Shown here in pieces: positions 7,828 through 13,188 of a stretch of DNA of 13,188 nucleotides (positions are counted from its first letter, which is position 1; the number at the start of each line of letters is the position of its first letter). Made by a program: the position numbers and the translations under genes. The stretch comes from Patescibacteria group bacterium (GTDB lineage: Bacteria; Patescibacteriota; Minisyncoccia; Minisyncoccales; UBA10102). The notes below the pieces were generated by a model, which saw only the letters and a program-made list of their open reading frames with translations, was not told where the DNA came from and made no database searches. The stretch covers positions 1-13,188 of the forward strand of contig JAHIUP010000002.1 of NCBI GenBank assembly GCA_018816925.1, in the 5' to 3' direction.

Positions 7828-9074
7828 TCTTTTTTTCACTGGTGATCCCCGGCATCCCAAACAGCCTCCTCTTTTTTGAGAGGCATCTGAAGAGGGGGAT
7901 GCAGGGAGAGGACGTACGCTACCTGCAGATATTCCTGAACTGGCTGGACAAGAGTGAATGGACGCCATGCGGCGTGGCAGATACAGGCCCCGGCTCCCCT
8001 GGAGAGGAAACCGACTACTTTGGTCCTTTGACCGAGGCAGCGGTCATCTGCTTCCAAGAGAAGTACGCAGAGCAGGTGCTTCAGTACTGGGGACTTGAGC
8101 AGGGGACTGGGTACTTTGGAGACACTTCTATTGCCCAGGCCAATAACCTGCTCATTGAGGCAAGGCGAGCGGCAGGAAGCGGAGGGGAGAGTACGAGAGG
8201 AGTTCAGCTGCTTGACCGGCCAATGATTCTTTCCACGGACTCTGCCGTTTGGCGGATCGCCTGGGGAGAGCCAGAATCCGTCGAGGAGTTGGCAGCTAGT
8301 GTGGGCCTCGACTTCATAGTGATAGGAGACATCCGCGACGTAGTCAAGGAGGGGTGGCTCTATGTCACTAATGATCCAGAATTCAGCCCCGGGATCCTTG
8401 GGCTTGCAGGGCTCGGCATCCTTACGACTGGCAATCCGACAGACCCGGTGATCAGCGCGGGGAAAGCCCTCTACAAGAACATAGGAAAGATTGCGCTTAA
8501 GTCGAGACCGGTTGCCGAGTTGCTTGTGAGGAGTGGCAAGGCATTGATAAAGTCCATGGACAAGGAGGGGCTTGACCGCCTAGTCGCGTTGAGCTCAAAG
8601 CTAAAGGGACGTGGAGACCTCTCCGCCTACGAGGAGCTCATAGATATTCCCGGTAACCCAGAGCGCCTCGCCAAGTACGTTGACGAAGGTGGAGACGATG
8701 TGTTACTCTTCACAGAGAGAGGCGTGACGAGGTTTCATAGCTTGAGTTTCCAGGCAACTGGAGAAAGGCTAACAGAACATCTCACAAAGTATCCAGAACG
8801 CCTACTAGAGCTCAAGCGTCGCTACGGCCTCCCGGAAACTGCTACAAACACTGAACTTGCAGAGAAACTGAATCAAGCTCTCCAGAACCCACAGACCAGG
8901 GAAGTTGTTTATCGCCACTGGGACAATGTTGCCCAGGTAGAGCGTGATGCCTATGGCTTCTACACAGACCGAGGCGTATTCCTCGCATTTGGCGACAGCG
9001 GCAACCTTATCACGACGTTTCCTGCAAGCTGGGACTATGTGATGAAAGGCAAGTGGGCCCTGGAGATTATGTAG
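7818..9074 (+). CDS. second toxin-like protein: peptidoglycan-binding domain + pretoxin-like segment + C-terminal toxin-like domain
   Basis: About 418 residues if the ATG at 7818 is used. The start is uncertain: no Shine-Dalgarno precedes 7818, GTG 7842 or GTG 7767, the last of which lies inside a terminator. Shortly after the start a PG_binding_1-type domain appears ('LKRGMQGEDVRYLQIFLN', then 'YFGPLTEAAVICFQ'). Further on come 'GEPESVEELAASVGLDFIVIGDIRD' and a Gly/Leu hydrophobic stretch 'GILGLAGLGILTT', matching the same region of the 1205-residue protein, and a matching end: 'GVFLAFGDSGNLITTF' and DYVMKGK. No convincing signal peptide is visible, unlike module 1. It may be an orphan tip cassette, a gene whose export region was lost, or a protein exported another way. 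A paralogue of partner 1 follows after 9 nt. Confidence 0.82.
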   Translation: MSNIFFSLVIPGIPNSLLFFERHLKRGMQGEDVRYLQIFLNWLDKSEWTPCGVADTGPGSPGEETDYFGPLTEAAVICFQEKYAEQVLQYWGLEQGTGYFGDTSIAQANNLLIEARRAAGSGGESTRGVQLLDRPMILSTDSAVWRIAWGEPESVEELAASVGLDFIVIGDIRDVVKEGWLYVTNDPEFSPGILGLAGLGILTTGNPTDPVISAGKALYKNIGKIALKSRPVAELLVRSGKALIKSMDKEGLDRLVALSSKLKGRGDLSAYEELIDIPGNPERLAKYVDEGGDDVLLFTERGVTRFHSLSFQATGERLTEHLTKYPERLLELKRRYGLPETATNTELAEKLNQALQNPQTREVVYRHWDNVAQVERDAYGFYTDRGVFLAFGDSGNLITTFPASWDYVMKGKWALEIM

Positions 9075-9083
9075 GAGGTATCT

Positions 9084-9518
9084 ATGTTACAACGACCAAC
9101 GGCGGAAAACCCGCCAGCCAATGTAGTTGATAGAGATCGCTGGGGAAAGGACCAGGGAGAAGTTGCTCAAAGTCTTTTGCAAGAAGAATCGGGACTTAAA
9201 GAGTTCGTTGCCTTTAGGAGTTTTCCTGAGGGCGAATATCTCCCGGCCGGTTCAAACGGTGCATGGATTGAAAACATATCCGTGTCCGTACTGACCCCGG
9301 ATGGAGCTGTGCGCGATTACTTCATAGGTTGGGATGAAAACAAGACTGCGCCAGACGGTACAGATGGCTACTACAAATTAAGCTCGCCTGGAGTGTCTTG
9401 GTCGCAGGAAAGTCTTACGCGCTATCAAGATGACATCTGTTACATCCGCGCCCGCAAACAGCTCGGCCTGCCCCTCACCGAGGAGCAGGAACGTATACTG
9501 CGAGAGAAAGGAGAATAG
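9084..9518 (+). CDS. small cytoplasmic partner 2, probable immunity protein
   Basis: A 144-residue acidic protein without signal peptide or TM segment, paralogous to the 127-residue protein at 7347-7730. Shared features are DRWGKDQGE near the start, a 'VLTPDGAVRDYFIGWD' core, PDGTDGYYKL, and the C-terminus YIRARKQLGLPLTEEQER. It is about 17 residues longer, mostly at the N-terminus and in the loop before YIRARK. AGGAGGT at 9073-9079 overlaps the stop of the upstream gene and lies 4 nt from the ATG, so the two should be made together. Immunity to the upstream C-terminal domain is the likeliest role by position; whether it also protects against the module 1 domain cannot be told. It ends at a strong terminator. 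Confidence 0.86.
   Translation: MLQRPTAENPPANVVDRDRWGKDQGEVAQSLLQEESGLKEFVAFRSFPEGEYLPAGSNGAWIENISVSVLTPDGAVRDYFIGWDENKTAPDGTDGYYKLSSPGVSWSQESLTRYQDDICYIRARKQLGLPLTEEQERILREKGE
9441..9512 (+). repeat. 72-nt direct repeat, copy 2 (3' end of small partner 2)
   Basis: Second copy of the repeat at 7644-7715 (67 of 72 positions identical; 9480-9512 fully identical to 7683-7715). The constant 1797-nt offset fits a module duplication or a local exchange between the two partner genes. Confidence 0.93.
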
Positions 9519-9542
9519 CGCCCATAACAGATAAGCACTTTC

Positions 9543-9579
9543 AAGTCCCGTACCAGCCAGGTACGGGACTTTCTCTTTT
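9543..9579 (+). terminator. strong intrinsic terminator after module 2
   Basis: AAGTCCCGTACC (9543-9554) pairs perfectly with GGTACGGGACTT (9560-9571) around a 5-nt loop, followed by TCTCTTTT. The stem sequence is unrelated to that of module 1, although the position after the partner gene is the same. Confidence 0.93.
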
Positions 9580-9599
9580 GCCCAGCTCGTGGTTGGGAT

Positions 9600-9622
9600 T
9601 GTTAGACATTCAATGTCTAACA
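9600..9622. repeat. perfect 23-bp palindrome, copy 2
   Basis: Identical to 7805-7827: 11-bp arms TGTTAGACATT/AATGTCTAACA around C at 9611, and 25 bp identical including flanks (9599-9623). It lies 82 nt after the stop of partner 2 and about 90 nt before the TTG start of the next gene. No T-run follows, so here it is not a terminator. A TAATAT box (9627-9632) just downstream could be a -10 that it controls. Confidence 0.95.
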
Positions 9623-9651
9623 TGCTTAATATTCTCCCCAAGCTGAAGTTC

Positions 9652-9680
9652 TTGTAATGGCGGGTGGACTATGGTACAAG
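9652..9680 (+). promoter_or_regulatory. candidate promoter for the four-TM protein
   Basis: TTGTAA (9652-9657) and TACAAG (9675-9680) are 17 nt apart, with TG one base before the -10 (extended -10 form). Each box matches consensus at 4 of 6 bases. CTTGTA and TACAAG also form an inverted repeat with an 18-nt gap. Confidence 0.35.
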
Positions 9681-9697
9681 AGAAGCACGCTTAGATT

Positions 9698-9706
9698 AGG
9701 AGGTGA
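9698..9706 (+). promoter_or_regulatory. ribosome binding site that sets a TTG start
   Basis: A full AGGAGGTGA lies 3 nt before TTG at 9710. No ATG in that frame gives a better start, and the resulting protein begins just before its first membrane segment. Confidence 0.8.
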
Positions 9707-9709
9707 AGC

Positions 9710-10165
9710 TTGGATACCCGAAGAAAAGTGAGCGGAGTCCTTTTCATCCTTGCCTTAGCGGCCTTTTTCCTGCCCTGGGCCACGGTTTCGTGCCAAGGAG
9801 TGCCAATGGTAGAACTTCGCGGCACGGACATGGTTTTTGGGCAGGAAGTGCAAGGGGAGCAGGTGGGCCAGGATATCTATGCAATTCTCGCGGGCATAGC
9901 TGGCGTAGTAGGGTCAATTTTGCTCTTTGCCGCTGGCAGCCAGGGCCCTATGCTTCGGGGGATAGCTGGCGTACTTGGAGCTGCGTGTCTTGTCGTACTT
10001 CAGATTAAAGCCAACAGCGATCTCAAGGCACAGGGGCAGGGAGTGACCATAGAGTACCAGATAGGATACTGGCTCGCCTTGCTGTTCTTTATTGGGGCAG
10101 CGCTTGCTAATTATATCCCCTTAGGGCAGGAGGGAGAAGAGGATCAAGGCCGCTCTCCGCCGTAG
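9710..10165 (+). CDS. four-TM small membrane protein, unknown function (TTG start)
   Basis: A 151-residue integral membrane protein of unrecognised family. Hydrophobic segments lie at about 7-25, 57-77, 82-100 and 118-138. The first helix is followed by 'FLPWATVSCQG' and a ~30-residue polar loop with acidic and Gln residues, presumably outside; the tail after the last helix is acidic and Pro-rich. 'FLPW..VSC' after a first helix recurs in several small uncharacterised bacterial membrane proteins, but that gives no function. The TTG start is supported by a strong Shine-Dalgarno. It lies downstream of the second palindrome and ends at its own terminator, so it is a single-gene unit. Confidence 0.84.
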   Translation: MDTRRKVSGVLFILALAAFFLPWATVSCQGVPMVELRGTDMVFGQEVQGEQVGQDIYAILAGIAGVVGSILLFAAGSQGPMLRGIAGVLGAACLVVLQIKANSDLKAQGQGVTIEYQIGYWLALLFFIGAALANYIPLGQEGEEDQGRSPP

Positions 10166-10181
10166 GATCCTTGTGTCTGAG

Positions 10182-10219
10182 AAGGGGCGCTGGCAGCAGA
10201 GCAGCGCCCCTTTGGTTTT
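10182..10219 (+). terminator. intrinsic terminator after the four-TM gene
   Basis: AAGGGGCGCTG (10182-10192) pairs perfectly with CAGCGCCCCTT (10202-10212) around a 9-nt loop, followed by TGGTTTT. The T-tail overlaps the -35 region of the next promoter. Confidence 0.87.
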
Positions 10220-10245
10220 GCCTTTCTTCCAGCAAAGAGTATACT
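10218..10245 (+). promoter_or_regulatory. promoter for seven-TM protein 1, nearly leaderless
   Basis: TTGCCT (10218-10223) and TATACT (10240-10245) are 16 nt apart. Transcription should start near 10252, only about 4 nt before the ATG at 10256. No Shine-Dalgarno precedes that ATG, which fits a leaderless or near-leaderless mRNA. Confidence 0.55.
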
Positions 10246-10255
10246 AACCTTATAT

Positions 10256-10963
10256 ATGGGAGGCGCCTTCGCATATATGTTGCTTGCCCTGGGTTTAGGC
10301 CTAATTGGAAGGCAGTTTTTATCTTCCTGCCTGCAGGCAAGAAGGGGAGGGAAGCCATGTCAGATAGGCCTTCTTTTGGCTCTTGCATTTATCATTCCAG
10401 CTGTGCAGGCAGGCATTGCAGGGCTTGGGCTCTTTTTCCCTGAACTCGCCAGGTTCACGCTTCTTTTATCCTATACCTTGTTTGCTGCTGGCGCTGCCGC
10501 AGCTCTTTATCTTACGTTCTACGTGCTTCCTCTCCGTCTTCCATATTGGGCTGGCATAGGTTCCGTGGCAGTGTTTGGGAGCATTGCGGGAGCCACCCTC
10601 TTTCTTCAAGAGACAAACTACCTTTTGTACGGAGGAGCGTTTCTTTTGTCTGCGCTCGGCATACTCCCGCTTGCTTTCACCTTCCACCTCTTTGCTTCTT
10701 TGTCTCGGGATGCTGAAGTGAAGCAGAAGTCATTTGGGCTTCTTTTGCTGGCTGTGGGCTGGCTGACAGCAGAGTTCGCAGCCCTTGTACTTGTGCCCAT
10801 TGCCGGATTCCCCGTGCAGCTGGGATACCTTGCGCTTGGATTCTTGGGAGCGTCTTGCATTGGTTCTGTTCTGCTTCCCGCGACGCAAGCGGCCTTACGG
10901 GGCGCTCGCTTCAGATCTTCTCTTCCGTCGCCTCAGATTATGGAGTTCCTTGCCGCCATTTAA
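10256..10963 (+). CDS. seven-TM integral membrane protein 1, unknown function
   Basis: A 235-residue, almost wholly hydrophobic protein with seven predicted helices (about 5-22, 36-60, 65-92, 96-116, 120-148, 158-184 and 187-208) and no soluble domain. Short loops between helices 1 and 2 (ARRGGK) and 5 and 6 (RDAEVKQK) are basic, so by the positive-inside rule they face the cytoplasm and the N-terminus is outside. Size and helix plan match the proteins at 10986-11678 and 12424-13164, suggesting a divergent local family. The layout recalls the seven-TM sensor part at the N-terminus of some histidine kinases, but no kinase follows. The ATG has no Shine-Dalgarno and a -10 box close upstream. It converges with the next gene across 22 nt. 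Confidence 0.83.
   Translation: MGGAFAYMLLALGLGLIGRQFLSSCLQARRGGKPCQIGLLLALAFIIPAVQAGIAGLGLFFPELARFTLLLSYTLFAAGAAAALYLTFYVLPLRLPYWAGIGSVAVFGSIAGATLFLQETNYLLYGGAFLLSALGILPLAFTFHLFASLSRDAEVKQKSFGLLLLAVGWLTAEFAALVLVPIAGFPVQLGYLALGFLGASCIGSVLLPATQAALRGARFRSSLPSPQIMEFLAAI
10323..10344. repeat. 22-bp imperfect palindrome inside seven-TM gene 1
   Basis: A perfect 12-bp core, TGCCTGCAGGCA (10328-10339), is flanked by CTTC (10323-10326) and GAAG (10341-10344) with one mismatched pair between. It is reminiscent of the CTGCC...GGCAG palindromes I recall as scattered through some Parcubacteria genomes; that link is from memory and may be chance. Confidence 0.4.
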
Positions 10964-10985
10964 GTTTGTGCCGGCTCAATATTTT

Positions 10986-11678
10986 TTAATCCTTAGATAT
11001 TCTAACTCCGGCGTTTCCGATTACGAGGAGGACAAGAGAGAGAACAACGAGAGAACAAGAGATATACAGATGTACAACATTAGTTGCCGCAAAATAGAGC
11101 AGGGCCGCGAAAGGAAAAAGGAATGAAGCAAGAGAGAAAAGGATAGACCTTGTTTTTAGGGGGCCTTGCGGGAGAGAAGGAGCGTATCTTCCCATCACGA
11201 TAGTTACTGACCAGCCAGCGGCGAACATAAAAATGATGTAGAGAAACGATATCATTTGGTTTGGATACCAGAAAATCCAGTTTCCATCCGCGGTAGCCGT
11301 TGGAAGACCAAAGAACATGCCGTGGAGGAGTAGGGTAAATATGATTCCTCCTAGATAGAAGAGTGAAAGTAAATTCCTTACAGGTTCCTTTACACAAATA
11401 AAGTATAAGTTTAAGAGAAATGCCTGCCACGCGCCGAGTCCCAGGAAAAAGAGCGCTATTATATATCCAATACCGAGTGCGAATGGAGATTCTGCGAATA
11501 GGAGCACCGAAAGCACAAGAGTGAAATTGTAAAGAGCAAAGAATAGAAACCAGTTGAAATAACTCTGCACCGTAGGTATGGGGGAACTCTTTTTTTTAGA
11601 GAGTAGATAGAGTGTACTTACTCCGCTTAAAAGCCCCACTGCAAGATGGAAGATAAAAGTGTAGGGGTATGAGACCAT
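10986..11678 (-). CDS. seven-TM integral membrane protein 2, unknown function
   Basis: A 230-residue membrane protein on the minus strand with helices at about 6-26, 40-61, 66-96, 101-123, 141-162, 177-198 and 201-225. A basic loop after helix 1 (SKKKSSP) precedes an aromatic entry to helix 2 (YFNWFLFF). This resembles the protein at 12424 (WRRTKES..., then FRWFFVF) and, less closely, seven-TM protein 1. A ~17-residue polar loop with Trp and Asp (ADGNWIFWYPN) sits between helices 4 and 5, probably outside. No enzyme motif is visible; a sensor-like or structural role is possible. The ATG at 11678 has a TATAAT box 5 nt upstream and no Shine-Dalgarno. It is divergent from the acyltransferase gene. 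Confidence 0.84.
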   Translation of the reverse strand: MVSYPYTFIFHLAVGLLSGVSTLYLLSKKKSSPIPTVQSYFNWFLFFALYNFTLVLSVLLFAESPFALGIGYIIALFFLGLGAWQAFLLNLYFICVKEPVRNLLSLFYLGGIIFTLLLHGMFFGLPTATADGNWIFWYPNQMISFLYIIFMFAAGWSVTIVMGRYAPSLPQGPLKTRSILFSLASFLFPFAALLYFAATNVVHLYISCSLVVLSLVLLVIGNAGVRISKD

Positions 11679-11683
11679 ATTAT

Positions 11684-11689
11684 ATTATA
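11684..11689 (-). promoter_or_regulatory. -10 box of a leaderless promoter for seven-TM protein 2
   Basis: On the minus strand a perfect TATAAT occupies -11 to -6 relative to the A of the ATG at 11678, so transcription would begin at or within a base or two of the start codon. A second TATAAT overlaps it at 11684-11679. The -35 region is poor (TACCTA at 11712-11707, 17-nt spacing). Confidence 0.55.
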
Positions 11690-11775
11690 ACCAATCTGTG
11701 TAGTTTTAGGTAGGGATCCTGGATGCCCAAGGAGCACAACAGCAGCTCTTCTCGGAAGACAGAGAGGGGAGTAAG

Positions 11776-12417
11776 ATGAAAGTAGGGTATATGAGAGATT
11801 TTCTTGCGAAGATTGTACAGAGGAGTATGTGGAGTCCGGGAAGAGTTCTTTTCAGATTTTTTCTCCATTTTGAGGTTCAAGGCAATCCCAAGGGCCTTCC
11901 GGATTCTTTTCTCATCGTCGCAAACCACGGGAGCTGGCTTGACCCCTTTTTTATTGGGGGAGCTCTTCCTCCCAAATACTTGCCGTTCTTTTTTGCCACC
12001 TGGCACAAGTATTACAAGAATCCTTTCCTGTTTCCTTTTGTTTTTCTCATGGGTTGTTTCCCCGTGAAGAAAGGAGAGGGTCTCGCGAATACGTTGCAGT
12101 ACCCACTGCATATTTTAGAAAATGGAGGAAGAGTGGTAATATTCCCAGAAGGGAAGCGCCACCACTTGGGACGCCCCCGGAAGGGGAGAAGGGGAGCTGC
12201 CTGGCTCGCCCTGCGTACGAAGACCCATATTCTGCCAGTATACATTACGGGGAACGTGGGACTTACAATCTGGCGGTTTCTGGGGCGTTCCCAACACATT
12301 AAAGTACGCATAGGAGAGAAGTTTTCTTTGCCTTCGTTTGACCTTTCCGATGATATCGCAAGCTTAAATACGGCTTCCGAAGTTATCCTTTCTAAGCTTG
12401 GCGAAGTTAGAGGGTAG
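11776..12417 (+). CDS. 1-acyl-sn-glycerol-3-phosphate acyltransferase-like (PlsC family)
   Basis: A 213-residue protein of the PlsC/LPLAT family, which moves an acyl chain from acyl-CoA or acyl-ACP to lysophosphatidate or a related lysolipid at the inner face of the membrane. The catalytic H-X4-D motif is present as NHGSWLD (His51, Asp56). The substrate-binding motif is VIFPEGKRH (Phe123-Gly126), followed by 'RRGAAWLALRT' and 'ILPVYITGN', the usual fourth block. A hydrophobic stretch near 80-95 could dip into the membrane. The length is typical of short PlsC proteins. The start is preceded by a GGGGA purine run about 7 nt upstream; an in-frame ATG at 11791 is possible. The next seven-TM gene begins 6 nt after the stop, so the two form an operon. 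The native substrate cannot be inferred. Confidence 0.94.
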   Translation: MKVGYMRDFLAKIVQRSMWSPGRVLFRFFLHFEVQGNPKGLPDSFLIVANHGSWLDPFFIGGALPPKYLPFFFATWHKYYKNPFLFPFVFLMGCFPVKKGEGLANTLQYPLHILENGGRVVIFPEGKRHHLGRPRKGRRGAAWLALRTKTHILPVYITGNVGLTIWRFLGRSQHIKVRIGEKFSLPSFDLSDDIASLNTASEVILSKLGEVRG

Positions 12418-12423
12418 AACTTT

Positions 12424-13164
12424 ATGGATGGAATAGTAATCAAAATTCCGATTGATCAAGTTATCAATGTATTTTCGGTTGTTGTCCTCTTACCGCTTGT
12501 TTTCCACTTATGGCGTAGGACAAAAGAAAGTACCACTCCTTCGTTAAGCGCATTCCGTTGGTTCTTTGTGTTTGTGCTTCTCATGATGATGGCGTTTGCT
12601 TTACCATTTTTAGTTATTAAGGATCTGACCCTTGTTCAAATGAGCCAGAATATAGCGCACTTCTGCTTTATGGTAGCGATTACATTTCTGCTACGCTCGA
12701 TAACTCTTCTTCTGGGATACAACCGAAGATTATTCATACTCTATATTCCGGCACTGATTTCGTTCATAGGGGCCACCTTGTTCTTCTGGCAAATGAGCGT
12801 TCTTGAGCCTAGTATTCCTGTCGATATCTTAGCAACTAAATCGTTTGTTCTTTTCGATTTCCTTAATACAGCGCCAATCGCTTCGAACTTTATTTCAGGA
12901 ATAATAGGCCTGTTGGTCTTTCTAACGGGAACAATCCTGTTTTTTGTGGCTTATGCACAAGCATCAAATCAAATCCTCCGTAAGCGCTCTCTTTATCTTG
13001 GGTTGGGCCATCTCGTCGCGGTAGTTGCTGTTGGGGCGAATTTTATTGCGGGGCAAGTTTCCGTGGTATTCCCATTTTTTACACTTGCCGCACTTGCAAC
13101 CCTAATAAGTATTCTGTTGGTTTACCGAGGCGCAACCCTTAAGGTGGTGAGAAGAGAGTCATAA
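12424..13164 (+). CDS. seven-TM integral membrane protein 3, unknown function
   Basis: A 246-residue membrane protein with seven hydrophobic helices (about 10-31, 42-64, 72-95, 101-122, 148-176, 187-210 and 213-237) and no soluble domain. The basic loop after helix 1 (WRRTKES) followed by FRWFFVF matches the plan of the minus-strand protein at 10986-11678. Basic loops again face the cytoplasm and the C-terminus is basic (RRES). This resembles histidine-kinase N-terminal seven-TM sensor modules in outline only; no kinase or cyclase domain follows before the stop at 13162-13164. It begins 6 nt after the acyltransferase stop with a weak AGAGGG upstream. Its base composition looks more AT-rich than the left half of the window. 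Confidence 0.84.
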   Translation: MDGIVIKIPIDQVINVFSVVVLLPLVFHLWRRTKESTTPSLSAFRWFFVFVLLMMMAFALPFLVIKDLTLVQMSQNIAHFCFMVAITFLLRSITLLLGYNRRLFILYIPALISFIGATLFFWQMSVLEPSIPVDILATKSFVLFDFLNTAPIASNFISGIIGLLVFLTGTILFFVAYAQASNQILRKRSLYLGLGHLVAVVAVGANFIAGQVSVVFPFFTLAALATLISILLVYRGATLKVVRRES

Positions 13165-13188
13165 CGTCATATCATTCAGATGGATACA

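Noticed and set aside
7804..9623. The paired palindromes as terminal inverted repeats of an insertion sequence
   Set aside because: No transposase lies between them, each site is itself symmetric rather than one half of an inverted pair, and no target-site duplication is visible.
10964..10985. Bidirectional terminator between the convergent seven-TM genes
   Set aside because: Only a short GCCGGC and a T-run are present in the 22-nt gap; no stem long enough to support the call.
11680..12111. 143-codon minus-strand open frame antisense to the acyltransferase
   Set aside because: The plus strand carries NHGSWLD and FPEG motifs; the antisense product is low-quality and Lys/Arg-rich.

Overview
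The window looks like part of a Patescibacteria/CPR-type bacterial genome, probably Parcubacteria-like. This is an inference from gene style, not a proof. The signs are a tightly packed operon of shortened housekeeping proteins (a 349-residue phosphoglycerate kinase and a 387-residue RecJ-like protein), a VirD4/TraD-like ATPase with a C-terminal zinc ribbon, exported proteins with Pro/Thr linkers and peptidoglycan-binding domains, and several membrane proteins whose starts sit right next to -10 boxes. No rRNA, tRNA, CRISPR array, transposase or plasmid replication gene was seen.

Region 1 (1-3501, + strand) is one operon: the 3' end of a VirD4/TraD-like ATPase gene, pgk, a DHH/DHHA1 (RecJ-like) phosphoesterase, and an RNase HI-like gene. 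Gaps are 9 nt, 4 nt and an ATGA overlap.

Region 2 (3714-9631, + strand) is the most interesting part. It appears to be two tandem polymorphic-toxin modules. Module 1 is a 1205-residue exported protein (signal peptide, seven-bladed YVTN propeller, Ig-like domain, InlB-type repeats, LysM, Ig-like domain, then a hydrophobic pretoxin-like segment and a C-terminal domain), followed by a 127-residue cytoplasmic partner. Module 2 is a ~418-residue protein with a different peptidoglycan-binding domain joined to a homologous pretoxin-like segment and C-terminal domain, followed by a 144-residue paralogue of the same partner. Each module ends with a strong intrinsic terminator and then an identical 25-bp sequence holding a perfect 23-bp palindrome (7805-7827 and 9600-9622). 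The C-terminal domains resemble, by eye, BECR-fold (barnase/EndoU/colicin E5-D/RelE-like) RNase toxins, and the small partners are then the probable immunity proteins.

Region 3 (9710-13164) is rich in membrane genes: a four-TM protein with a TTG start, three separate seven-TM proteins of 230-246 residues (two on +, one on -), and a PlsC-like acyltransferase in operon with the last seven-TM gene. Two of the seven-TM genes have -10 boxes so close to the ATG that their mRNAs should be leaderless or nearly so. The right-hand end looks more AT-rich than the rest.

Working model (inference): module 1 makes a surface or secreted effector held on a peptidoglycan wall, with its tip released into a neighbouring or host cell. 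The small proteins protect the producer, and module 2 is an orphan or alternative tip cassette bounded by the palindromes.
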